The translations under genes were made by a program, and so were the position numbers. From an uncultured Lachnospiraceae bacterium (lineage in GTDB: Bacteria; Bacillota; Clostridia; Lachnospirales; Lachnospiraceae): a stretch of 6,854 nt of DNA. Below the pieces are notes generated by a model. It saw nothing but the letters and a program-made list of their open reading frames with translations, was not told where the DNA came from and did no database searches. Of the stretch, positions 1-6,289 are shown in pieces; position 1 is the first letter of the stretch, and each line of letters starts with the position of its first letter. The DNA lies in assembly GCA_902783395.1 (NCBI GenBank), contig CACZRA010000034.1, forward strand, positions 1 to 6,854, read 5' to 3'.

Positions 1-2
1 AG

Positions 3-1178
3 TTTGAAAGCTCCACCATCTACCTCGACCTCGTAAGGGAATGCGTGAAAAGAGGCCATGAGGTATCTCTCATAGCAGGCACCAGCAGACCGGACAGACC
101 CTCCGGCATTGTCGTAACAGAGGGGATAAGGACGGTGCACATGGTGCTGCCGGACCAGTTCGGAGCGGGCAGCGCAAAGAAGGCCCTGATCCAGATGTCC
201 ATCCCCCGCAGGATGAAGTCCCTGATGAAGCAGTACTTTAATGATGATAAATTTGACATCATCGCCTATCCCACGCCGCCCATAACTCTCGCGCCCGTAT
301 TAAAATACTGCAAAAAGCACTACAGATCCGCAATGACCTATCTGATGCTTAAGGACATCTTCCCACAGAATGCCGTGGACCTTAAGATGTTCTCTGCTTC
401 AAGCCCCATATACAGGTACTACAGACACCTGGAAAAGAAGCTGTACCGGTACTCGGACAGGATAGGCTGCATGTCTGAGGCAAATATAAAATACCTTAAA
501 AAGCAGGATCCCGAGATCCCGGAGGAAAAGCTTGAATACTTCCCGAATACTGCCGCGGTGCAGCCCCTTCCCACCCAAAAGACTTCGGTACCTTCCGATA
601 ATCTCCGCATAGTCTTCGGAGGGAACATGGGACGTCCCCAGGCCATCGAGGATCTTATAAAGGGCATAAGGAAATGCGGTGAACGCGCCGAGCTCAGTGA
701 CGTATACTTTTATTTCATAGGCAACGGATCGGAAAGTGACAAGATCGAAGAATTCGTAAAGAACATAAAGCCCGCGAACTTTTCATACAAGCACCAGATG
801 CCTCGCGATGAGTACGAGCAGCTCGTGAACAACGCGGACGCCGGACTCATAAGCCTGTCAGCGGATTTCACGATCCCCAACTTCCCTTCAAGGCTCCTCC
901 CCTACATGCAGAAGGCAAAGCCCGTGCTCGCGGTCGTAGACGATGCCACGGACATAGACACCTGCATCACCGACGAAGCCCACTGCGGATACGCGGTACG
1001 CGCCGGCGATCCAGAGGCCTTCATCTCCGGTATCAGATGGCTCAAGGCAAATAAAGAAAAGCTCCCGGAGCTTGGCATGAACGGCCGTCGTTACTTCGAG
1101 CGCTTTTTCAATGCAGGTATTTCGGTGGATATACTTGAGAGGGCTTTAAGGGGCTACTCCGCCTCAAGGAACTCCTGA
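3..1178 (+). CDS. Glycosyltransferase, GT4/WbuB-like, N-terminus cut by window edge
   Basis: A cytoplasmic sugar transferase that would add a sugar from a nucleotide donor to a lipid-linked or growing surface glycan. The open frame runs from base 3 to a TGA at 1176-1178 (391 visible residues). The first in-frame start-like codon is a GTG at 45, but the residues before it (STIYLDLVRE, then CVKRGHEVSLIAG) read as the usual N-terminal Rossmann segment of GT4 enzymes. The real start is therefore upstream of the window and perhaps 10-20 residues are missing. The second Rossmann half begins at IVFGGNMGRPQ (bases about 610-640) and is followed by YFIGNGSE. A late NFPSRLLPYMQKAKPVLAV stretch matches the donor-site region of WbuB-type transferases, with Ser-Arg where many have Ser-Lys. 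It lies on the opposite strand from the main operon and overlaps the end of the nucleotidyltransferase gene by 25 bases. Acceptor and donor are unknown. Confidence 0.88.
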   Translation, partial: FESSTIYLDLVRECVKRGHEVSLIAGTSRPDRPSGIVVTEGIRTVHMVLPDQFGAGSAKKALIQMSIPRRMKSLMKQYFNDDKFDIIAYPTPPITLAPVLKYCKKHYRSAMTYLMLKDIFPQNAVDLKMFSASSPIYRYYRHLEKKLYRYSDRIGCMSEANIKYLKKQDPEIPEEKLEYFPNTAAVQPLPTQKTSVPSDNLRIVFGGNMGRPQAIEDLIKGIRKCGERAELSDVYFYFIGNGSESDKIEEFVKNIKPANFSYKHQMPRDEYEQLVNNADAGLISLSADFTIPNFPSRLLPYMQKAKPVLAVVDDATDIDTCITDEAHCGYAVRAGDPEAFISGIRWLKANKEKLPELGMNGRRYFERFFNAGISVDILERALRGYSASRNS

Positions 1179-1888
1179 AGCTCCTCCGGCGTCCCCAGCA
1201 CGTGCACCTTATCGGGACTTACATCCGAGATAAAGATCTCCCCGCCCTTCGATAAAAGATGGTCATACAGCGGAGCCACGTACTTTTCGCCGTTCACGAG
1301 CTCCCGCTCCCCGTTGTAATACTCATTATAAAGCTCCTCATAAAGAGCGCAGCTCCTGAAGTAATAAGCTCCCAGCGTACAGTGGTCCGATATCCTCTGC
1401 TTTTCCTTTATCTCCGCTACTCTGCCCTTTTCATCAAGACGCACGAAGCTCCAGTGGTCTCCCTCCGCCTTAAAGCAGGGAATAAAACCGTCCCCGTGCA
1501 GCTCCGCAGCTGTCATCGCCCCTGCCTCCACATAGGTATCGATATTGTAGATAAGGAGCGCATGCTCCCTGTCCCAGTATCCGGAAGCCTTCATAGCGGT
1601 AGTCGCCTGTCCGTCCGTCAGACGGTCAAGCATGATCACATGATACTCCTCTATCCCGAGCTCACCGCATTTCCCAGCGATAAAGCCCTCCACATCCTGT
1701 GTATCATCCCTCATCGCTATGAAGATATACCTTGAAACAGCCTTCCTGTATCCCTCAAGGCTTATCATGGACCATTCGAAAAGAGTCCTTCCCTTAGCCT
1801 CGATCATGTACTTCGGCACCGTATATCCGGCCTTCCTGAAGCGTGAGCCGAGTCCTCCCATGGTGATAACGATATCTATGTCAGTCAA
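1154..1888 (-). CDS. Sugar-phosphate nucleotidyltransferase, BcbE-like (capsule type)
   Basis: Predicted cytoplasmic NTP transferase joining a nucleotide to a phosphorylated sugar or related alcohol. Numbered from a TTG start at 1888, it has 244 residues. The signature loop GGLGSRFRKAGYTVPKY is at 11-27, with the phosphate-contacting Arg16 and Lys26; a Tyr follows the Lys where many family members have Pro. TDGQA is at 91-95, the metal-site NID at 115-117 (Asp117), EIKEK at 159-163 and LGAYYF at 172-177. The TTG is chosen because GAGGGG (1895-1900) lies 6 bases upstream and the protein then begins directly at the first beta strand. A GTG at 1924 gives a 12-residue extension and a 44-base overlap with the HAD gene. 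With the TTG, the overlap with the HAD stop is 8 bases, a translational-coupling arrangement. Family knowledge: similar proteins occur in Pasteurella-type capsule loci (BcbE). The nucleotide and sugar are not determinable here. It is the last gene of the operon. Confidence 0.85.
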   Translation of the reverse strand: MTDIDIVITMGGLGSRFRKAGYTVPKYMIEAKGRTLFEWSMISLEGYRKAVSRYIFIAMRDDTQDVEGFIAGKCGELGIEEYHVIMLDRLTDGQATTAMKASGYWDREHALLIYNIDTYVEAGAMTAAELHGDGFIPCFKAEGDHWSFVRLDEKGRVAEIKEKQRISDHCTLGAYYFRSCALYEELYNEYYNGERELVNGEKYVAPLYDHLLSKGGEIFISDVSPDKVHVLGTPEELQEFLEAE

Positions 1889-2294
1889 GCTCTTCCCCTC
1901 CCTCACTGCATCTGGAAGCCGCACAGAGCTTCTCCAGCTCCGCGGGCGTATATTTCAGAAACTCATCGGGCCGCACCGTCCTGTCATCCACATAAAAGCC
2001 CTTATGGCCGGGCCATATCTTCCCGTATACTATCTCATCATACGGGATCTCCCACTTCGCAAGCCACTCGGTGAGGATCGCCGCCGTATGCTTGTTTATA
2101 AGTCCTATGTTGCCTTTGAAGGAGTTCATATTCCTCGACGTGTACAGGATGATCTTTGCTCCGTTTTCCTTATAATACTTAAGCTTCTCCACCATATCCT
2201 CATAAGGGACGAGATCCTCGTATTTTTCGTCTGTCCCTTTTATAGGACACAAGGTCCCGTCTATGTCAAACACGAAAGAATAATCACTGAACAC
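1881..2294 (-). CDS. HAD-superfamily phosphatase, EcbF/BcbF-like
   Basis: A small cytoplasmic phosphatase of 137 residues, without a cap domain. HAD motif I is DIDGT at 10-14 (nucleophile Asp10, acid/base Asp12). Motif II is YTSRN at 51-55. Motif III is probably Lys92 or Lys98 in YGKIWPGHKG. Motif IV is YVDDR at 101-105 (Asp103 and Asp104 for Mg2+). Size and motif layout fit the EcbF/BcbF capsule phosphatases of Haemophilus and Pasteurella loci. The start is GTG at 2294, preceded by AAGGAG (2305-2310) at 10 bases. It overlaps the 3' end of the kinase gene by 11 bases and the nucleotidyltransferase start by 8, so the three are probably translated together. Likely role (inference): removing a phosphate from an intermediate made by the kinase, or from a dead-end product, before or around nucleotide activation. 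The hydrophilic end SEGGEELD carries the next gene's ribosome binding site. Confidence 0.87.
   Translation of the reverse strand: MFSDYSFVFDIDGTLCPIKGTDEKYEDLVPYEDMVEKLKYYKENGAKIILYTSRNMNSFKGNIGLINKHTAAILTEWLAKWEIPYDEIVYGKIWPGHKGFYVDDRTVRPDEFLKYTPAELEKLCAASRCSEGGEELD
1895..1900 (-). promoter_or_regulatory. Ribosome binding site deciding the TTG start of the nucleotidyltransferase
   Basis: Read on the minus strand this is GAGGGG, 6 bases before the TTG at 1888-1886. It lies inside the last codons of the HAD gene. No comparable site was looked for or established at the alternative GTG at 1924, so the TTG start rests on this site plus the good fit of the protein N-terminus. Confidence 0.55.
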
Positions 2295-3741
2295 TGTCTT
2301 CTATCTCCTTTAAGATGTTTTTTACATTCAGGATAAAGCCCAGGACCTTATGCGGATTGTCGATATGCAGAGGCAGCATCGAAAGGAAGAGCGACGCCTC
2401 ATATATCCTCACCGTCAGAGGATCAAATCCGTTTTCGGAAGCCTTCCTCATGAATATATCCTTATACACGCTGTTATCAAAGGGGATCTCCAGATCATAG
2501 CCGAAGTCCTCCGCGATCCGTATATCGAAAAGCCCGTTGTTAAAAAAATCATACCTGCCGCAGACGGAATGACTGAGCTTTGCCACGTCATAATACGGAT
2601 GGGTCCAAAGCTCCTCCTCACTCACGGCTCCCTTTGGATCTATGAATTTAAGCGTCTGCGTTGATTTGTTGTAAAGCGCGTTGGCAAAGCAGGGATCGCC
2701 GTGTCCTATCACGAGCTGGTTTTCGTACTTATTCGCGCTCTCTATCCTGTCCTTCAGCTCGAAATACTTCCCGGTCAGATGGTCAATGTCCGCGTCCGGC
2801 ACGGCCGACAGCAGTGTCTCTATACGTTTGTATTCCGGCAGCTGCTTAAGCTCTGCTACCCTGCTCTTTACCTTTTCCGTATAGAGCTCCCCGGCCTTGC
2901 TTTCGTACTCAGCCGCAGTGCACTTCCTGGTATGGCGCGACATGAAAAAGAAGAAATACTTGTCCATGAGCTTCTCAAACTCAGCCTCATCCATGGAGCC
3001 GTGCACCCACTTTATCGCAAGATCCGTCATATGCAGCCGCTCCATAGTGTAGCTCGCGCCCTTCTCATCCTCGGTATAGTTAAAAGGCATGACGAACCAG
3101 TACTTCATGTCCTCCGGCAGCAGATGATAGAAATCATACTCGGCCTTTATCTTTTTCTTATTCTGAGAGCTCTTGACCAGCGTGTATTCATTGCCCTGCA
3201 GGGAATTGAAATACCGCGAGTCCATATTCCCGGTGATGCACTGGATGAAATTAGAGATGACACCGATATCAACGAGCCCTCCTATCGAGCAATGCTCCTC
3301 AAGCTCCTTCACGAGCTCCTGAGGCTTCTCACCCGCGGTTATATTCCTGCAGAATGCAGTATAGCTCTCGATATCGGGGAACATCGCCCCCGCAGGCTTC
3401 TTGCCGCTCATGAGACCGTAGGGCTCATCGATATACTTGAGCTTCTCAAAAGTAAGCCCCGCGGCAGACGCATCCGAGATCAGAAAATCAGAAAAGACAT
3501 GCATGACCCTGATCTCCTGCATGCTGTATATCTCAAGCTCCCGCAGGAGATCCTGGAATTCAAAGCCCGAATGGATCTTCTTCCAGATAAGATCGGGAAA
3601 GGCCTTCTTCACCTCATCATGGTAATATTCCTCCAGATGCCTTCTCTTTATCACGACATCCGCAAAGCCCTTATCCCCTATTATGTCCGCTATGACCTCG
3701 CTCTTATTTACCGTATCATCAAATATCGCAAGTACCTTCAT
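2284..3741 (-). CDS. Two-part protein: unassigned N-terminal region plus APH/choline-kinase-like kinase
   Basis: 485 residues. The C-terminal half is a small-molecule kinase of the aminoglycoside phosphotransferase/choline kinase fold. Lys190 in EYTLVKSS with Glu201 fits the ATP-binding Lys-Glu pair. HGDPCFAN at 347-354 is the catalytic loop (Asp349, Asn354). IDPKG at 367-371 supplies the metal-binding Asp368, and DVAKLSHS follows at 385-392. The first ~170 residues do not belong to the kinase fold. They open with a beta strand (VLAIFDD, 3-9) and contain HVFSDFLISD (81-90) and AGAMFPDIESY (117-127); I do not recognise the domain. The kinase would phosphorylate a sugar, polyol or amino alcohol for the nucleotidyltransferase two genes downstream (inference). 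The ATG at 3741 overlaps the previous gene's TGA (ATGA, 4 bases) and has AGAGGG (3749-3754) 7 bases upstream. Homologous proteins in capsule loci are often annotated only as capsular biosynthesis protein or phosphotransferase. Confidence 0.85.
   Translation of the reverse strand: MKVLAIFDDTVNKSEVIADIIGDKGFADVVIKRRHLEEYYHDEVKKAFPDLIWKKIHSGFEFQDLLRELEIYSMQEIRVMHVFSDFLISDASAAGLTFEKLKYIDEPYGLMSGKKPAGAMFPDIESYTAFCRNITAGEKPQELVKELEEHCSIGGLVDIGVISNFIQCITGNMDSRYFNSLQGNEYTLVKSSQNKKKIKAEYDFYHLLPEDMKYWFVMPFNYTEDEKGASYTMERLHMTDLAIKWVHGSMDEAEFEKLMDKYFFFFMSRHTRKCTAAEYESKAGELYTEKVKSRVAELKQLPEYKRIETLLSAVPDADIDHLTGKYFELKDRIESANKYENQLVIGHGDPCFANALYNKSTQTLKFIDPKGAVSEEELWTHPYYDVAKLSHSVCGRYDFFNNGLFDIRIAEDFGYDLEIPFDNSVYKDIFMRKASENGFDPLTVRIYEASLFLSMLPLHIDNPHKVLGFILNVKNILKEIEDSVQ
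2305..2310 (-). promoter_or_regulatory. Ribosome binding site for the HAD phosphatase (GTG start)
   Basis: Minus-strand AAGGAG, a near-perfect Shine-Dalgarno, 10 bases before the GTG at 2294-2292 and inside the last codons of the kinase gene. It supports the GTG start and the 11-base gene overlap. Confidence 0.6.
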
Positions 3742-4604
3742 GTATTGTCCCTCTTTCCGGATACAATGATATCACAGATCTTTATCACTATATAGAATAT
3801 GAGCATCAGCCAGACACTGAAGAATACAAACTGCCTGAGCTCCGCGGAGTTGCCGCTCCCCATGGCGGCCATGAGATAACCCGATATGGTATCACTCAGC
3901 TCCGTCTCACCGTTTGCCCGGCTCAGCACCGCAAGCCCGCCAAGCTCCACGGACCAGGCTATGAGCGACAGGAAATATAAGATGATCCCCCGTCCCCTGG
4001 TTATATTCGTGATCTCATCATATACCGCATTGCATTTATCGATCACATTGAGGAACAGGATCCTTCTGGGGGTAGCGTCCGCCCTTAATATGTACTTCTT
4101 CCAGTACCGGTAGATACCCGGAAATACGGCATAGACAAGTATGACGGCAAAAAGAAAAATGATGAGGAAATACATGAAGGATGCCATCCTTCCGCCGTTC
4201 ACAAGCCACACGAGGAATATGACCGTGGCAAGCGCCGCCGTGTCCATGAAGCGGTCAAGCAGGACGGTCACCGTGCTCTTGAGCATATTATCCATCTGAT
4301 GTCCGTAGCAGTATATCCTGAAAAGCTCTCCGAGCTTGAAAGGATATATGACACTGACCGGCGTGACCTTGCAGTAGGTCTTGAGATACGATGACAGCCC
4401 TATCCCCGTCCCGTGCATGGCAAGGTACAGCCTGAAAGCCTTCACCATATGTACCACAAGCACCGAGACGACGATGATGACGACGCTCCCCGCGCTGCTG
4501 CCGTCGGCAAGACCGAAGCCCCTGTATTCAAGCACAAAAAGCACTGCAGCCGCTGCCAGGACTATGATATTTACCAGATCATATATTATCTTATTCCGCT
4601 TCAT
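3738..4604 (-). CDS. Multi-pass membrane protein, lysylphosphatidylglycerol-synthase TM / flippase-like family
   Basis: A 288-residue integral membrane protein with about six hydrophobic segments, near residues 8-27, 40-57, 111-135, 142-163, 206-228 and 258-281. The features recalling the LPG_synthase_TM (UPF0104) family are the loop YPFKLGELFRIYCYG (87-101), matching the conserved G-E-x-x-R motif, and VLLDRFMDT (114-122), matching its (E/D)-R-x-x-D motif. It lacks any attached soluble aminoacyl-transferase domain, so it is not a full MprF-type enzyme. Stand-alone members occur in polysaccharide and lipid loci, and some are proposed to move lipids or lipid-linked glycans across the membrane; that role here is inference. 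The ATG at 4604 has GGAG (4614-4617) 9 bases upstream, and 47 bases separate it from the upstream glycosyltransferase. Its TGA overlaps the kinase ATG, which couples their translation. Length is near the lower end for the family. Confidence 0.78.
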   Translation of the reverse strand: MKRNKIIYDLVNIIVLAAAAVLFVLEYRGFGLADGSSAGSVVIIVVSVLVVHMVKAFRLYLAMHGTGIGLSSYLKTYCKVTPVSVIYPFKLGELFRIYCYGHQMDNMLKSTVTVLLDRFMDTAALATVIFLVWLVNGGRMASFMYFLIIFLFAVILVYAVFPGIYRYWKKYILRADATPRRILFLNVIDKCNAVYDEITNITRGRGIILYFLSLIAWSVELGGLAVLSRANGETELSDTISGYLMAAMGSGNSAELRQFVFFSVWLMLIFYIVIKICDIIVSGKRDNT

Positions 4605-4651
4605 GACTCATATCTCCGACACCACACGCTCCCGTATCAATGCAGCTTATC

Positions 4652-5839
4652 TCAATGTCTGTCCGATAACAGCTTATCATAAATCCCGGCCAGCACCCTG
4701 TAGTTCTCCTCCGGAGTGCATATCGCGGGAAGGCTGATATCCTCCTCATCAAAGACCGCCCTTCCCTCAGTCATATCCCTGACCGCACGCGCCAGATCAG
4801 ACGCCTCCCCGGTCCTAAAGATAAGTCCGTTCTTCCCGTCCTCTATGAACTGCTTCCCGTTCCCGCGGTCACCCGCTATCACCGGAGTCCCCATAGCATA
4901 TGCCTCAATGACGGTCATGGGGAAGCCCTCATAAAGCACCGAGGAAAAGATCATAGCAGCACTTCTTCCGACGGCATCCATGAGCGTATCATGATCGACT
5001 GCCCCCATCATGTCTATATTCAGCCCTCTTTTTGATATGATCCTGTCACACCATCCCCGAAGCTCCCCGTCTCCGTATATCGAAAGCTTCGGCGCCTTAT
5101 CTCCCATGAGTGCCCACGCCTTTACAAGCACCCTGACACCCTTCTCCTCAGTCAGACGCCCCGCAAAGATAAATCCGTCCCGCTTCATATCCTGTGCGCC
5201 GGACCTTTGCATCGGCCTCTCCCAGATGAAGTTGGGCTTAATATAGACCTTATCCGGATCGATATATTTTCTTCCGTCCTTATTCATCCGAAGTATCTTA
5301 TCCCTGTTGAACTCAGTCAGACAGATAAAGCTCATCCTGCGGTATATCCCCGTCCTTTTGTGCAGGGCCGTATTCAATGCGCATACAAGCGTCTGGAGCT
5401 TTGAGCCCCTGTAGCAGCCGTATCTCACCGAGGTCTGCATGCCTCCTTCTACGCACTCCTCGCAAACCCTCCCGCATCTGTAGAGCAGCGCATTCGGGCA
5501 TATCATACGGAAATTGTGGAGGGTCTGCACCACAGGCACTCCCATGCCCGCCGAAGCATAGAATACAGAAGGACTCATCGCCATCCAGGTATTATGCACG
5601 TGGACTATGTCGATGCGCCGCTTTTTTATTATCCTCCTGATATCCCTGTATGTCTTAAGACTGAAAAAAACAGAAGATGGAATGAACCTCTCCGCATTAT
5701 CCCTCTCATACAAAAAGACACGGTGCCCGTGTTCCCTGAGAAGCCTTATCTCATTTTCGACCACCGTATCCTCCCCGCCCCTCTGCCTGTAGCGGCAGTG
5801 TACGACGAGTACGGCAGGCTTATCGTGCTCATTCTTCAT
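4652..5839 (-). CDS. Glycosyltransferase, GT4 type, with N-terminal GGED loop and cysteine cluster
   Basis: A cytoplasmic, possibly membrane-associated retaining sugar transferase; 395 residues from the chosen ATG at 5839. The N-terminal Rossmann half opens with VLVVHCRYRQRGGEDTVVENE (10-30), a signature of a common capsule/EPS GT4 subgroup. HNTWMAMSPSVFYA (82-95) and QTLHNFRMICPNALLYRCG (105-123) follow. The cysteines at 114, 122, 126, 129 and 142 form a CPN...C...C..C pattern shared in this subgroup; their role is unknown to me. The donor-site half has FAGRLTEEKG (225-234) and YEGFPMTVIE (303-312), the E-x7-E motif with Glu304 and Glu312. The frame is open up to a TTG at 5947, adding 36 residues. 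I prefer 5839 because it puts the start about 8 residues before the first beta strand, as in relatives, although no strong ribosome binding site sits at either start. First gene of the five-gene operon. Confidence 0.88.
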   Translation of the reverse strand: MKNEHDKPAVLVVHCRYRQRGGEDTVVENEIRLLREHGHRVFLYERDNAERFIPSSVFFSLKTYRDIRRIIKKRRIDIVHVHNTWMAMSPSVFYASAGMGVPVVQTLHNFRMICPNALLYRCGRVCEECVEGGMQTSVRYGCYRGSKLQTLVCALNTALHKRTGIYRRMSFICLTEFNRDKILRMNKDGRKYIDPDKVYIKPNFIWERPMQRSGAQDMKRDGFIFAGRLTEEKGVRVLVKAWALMGDKAPKLSIYGDGELRGWCDRIISKRGLNIDMMGAVDHDTLMDAVGRSAAMIFSSVLYEGFPMTVIEAYAMGTPVIAGDRGNGKQFIEDGKNGLIFRTGEASDLARAVRDMTEGRAVFDEEDISLPAICTPEENYRVLAGIYDKLLSDRH

Positions 5840-5968
5840 CTCTACGTCGTAAGTCCCTTCCTGCAGGAGCGGATCCGGATCCGCCGATGCAATCCTATTA
5901 TGGCCTACGCAGGCGCCTTTTTTCAACATCAATATCGTCCATAACAATGCAGGTCTCTTAGGTTCTTA

Positions 5969-6064
5969 TTATTTCTCCAGATATTTCTTGATCTCAGCGC
6001 GCATAGAAAATTCCACTTCTTCGTCGTAAATCAGGCAATTGTTAAGCTTTACGGAGAGTAACAT
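5969..6064 (-). pseudogene. 31-codon ORF resembling the N-terminus of an AAA-type ATPase (remnant or leader peptide)
   Basis: The minus-strand ATG at 6064 opens a 31-residue frame that ends in two consecutive TAA codons. The start, MLLSVKLNNCLIYDEEVEFS, looks like the first beta strands of ABC/AAA-type ATPases of the form MLL-x-(V/F)-x-(L/V)-x-N-(C/F)-x-S/Y, which precede their Walker A motif. Here the frame stops before any P-loop, so an intact ATPase is impossible. An AGGTG lies 6 bases upstream of the ATG. The likeliest reading is a decayed remnant. The alternative is a short leader peptide in the operon's 5' leader, because it lies between the TATAAT at 6099-6104 and the first operon gene. 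The resemblance is from memory of the family and has not been aligned. Confidence 0.38.
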
Positions 6065-6065
6065 A

Positions 6066-6200
6066 TCATGCACCTACTTTCTCTAGAATGTACGATACAT
6101 TATACTCGTTTTTATTTTTATGCAATAATTTTTCACAAAAGATACAAATTGCCGGTCTTTCGTTCATAAAAGTGTAGGCATCGGTTGAATTTTCGTTCAT
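6066..6200 (-). CDS. Small ORF of 44 codons, AT-rich, function unknown
   Basis: The minus-strand frame runs from ATG 6200 to TGA 6068-6066. It reads MNENSTDAYTFMNERPAICI, then FCEKLLHKNKNEYNVSYI, then LEKVGA. It has one Cys-x-x-Cys (residues 19-22) and a repeated FMNE created by the two direct-repeat copies. Its stop is followed after one base by the ATG of the 31-codon ORF, a coupling-like arrangement. Against it: there is no clear ribosome binding site, codon use is far more AT-rich than in the operon genes, and the best minus-strand -10 element (6099-6104) lies inside it. A second start at Met12 is possible. It may be a chance ORF or a gene relic; I do not recognise it. Confidence 0.22.
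   Translation of the reverse strand: MNENSTDAYTFMNERPAICIFCEKLLHKNKNEYNVSYILEKVGA
6099..6125 (-). promoter_or_regulatory. Candidate promoter of the leftward operon
   Basis: Read on the minus strand, a perfect -10 TATAAT is at 6104-6099. A TTGCAT at 6125-6120 is a possible -35, 15 bases upstream (short). TTATTG, three bases further upstream, would give an 18-base spacer. Transcription would begin near 6092, leaving a leader of about 250 bases before the glycosyltransferase ATG at 5839 that contains the 31-codon ORF. Sequence-based prediction only. Confidence 0.42.
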
Positions 6201-6209
6201 AAAAATGTA
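6158..6209. repeat. Two direct copies of a 19-base repeat, 33 bases apart
   Basis: TTTCGTTCATAAAAGTGTA at 6158-6176 and TTTCGTTCATAAAAATGTA at 6191-6209 differ at one base. The 33-base period is about three helical turns, so both copies face the same side of the DNA. They lie between the two divergent promoter candidates. This fits tandem operator half-sites for a regulator, or a small local duplication. Confidence 0.6.
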
Positions 6210-6221
6210 TTCTTCAATCTA

Positions 6222-6250
6222 CCTGATATAATATAGTATGTTTAATCAGG
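6222..6250. promoter_or_regulatory. Rightward extended -10 promoter inside an inverted repeat
   Basis: TGATATAAT at 6224-6232 is an extended -10 (TG-n-TATAAT) on the plus strand; no good -35 is seen at the expected distance (about 6204). It is bracketed by CCTGAT (6222-6227) and its exact inverted complement ATCAGG (6245-6250). A repressor bound to this palindrome would cover the -10 and the predicted start near 6239. The AT core (TATATTAT on the other strand) could also serve leftward transcription. The downstream plus-strand gene is now broken, so the promoter may be a relic. Confidence 0.35.
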
Positions 6251-6289
6251 AGCATATCCCCGAAAAAATCAGGGCAAGGGAGAGAGGAA

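Noticed and set aside
1719..2336. Plus-strand open frame of 205 codons opposite the HAD and nucleotidyltransferase genes
   Set aside because: It is antisense to two motif-bearing genes and shows no domain signal of its own.
2701..3795. Long plus-strand open frame of 364 codons opposite the kinase gene
   Set aside because: It is fully antisense to a protein with clear kinase motifs and good ribosome binding sites. Its translation is rich in Leu, Arg and His without recognisable motifs. It is a shadow of a GC-biased coding strand.
5516..5944. Plus-strand open frame of 142 codons opposite the GT4 gene
   Set aside because: It is antisense to the GGED and cysteine-cluster region of a well-supported glycosyltransferase and has no motif or ribosome binding site.
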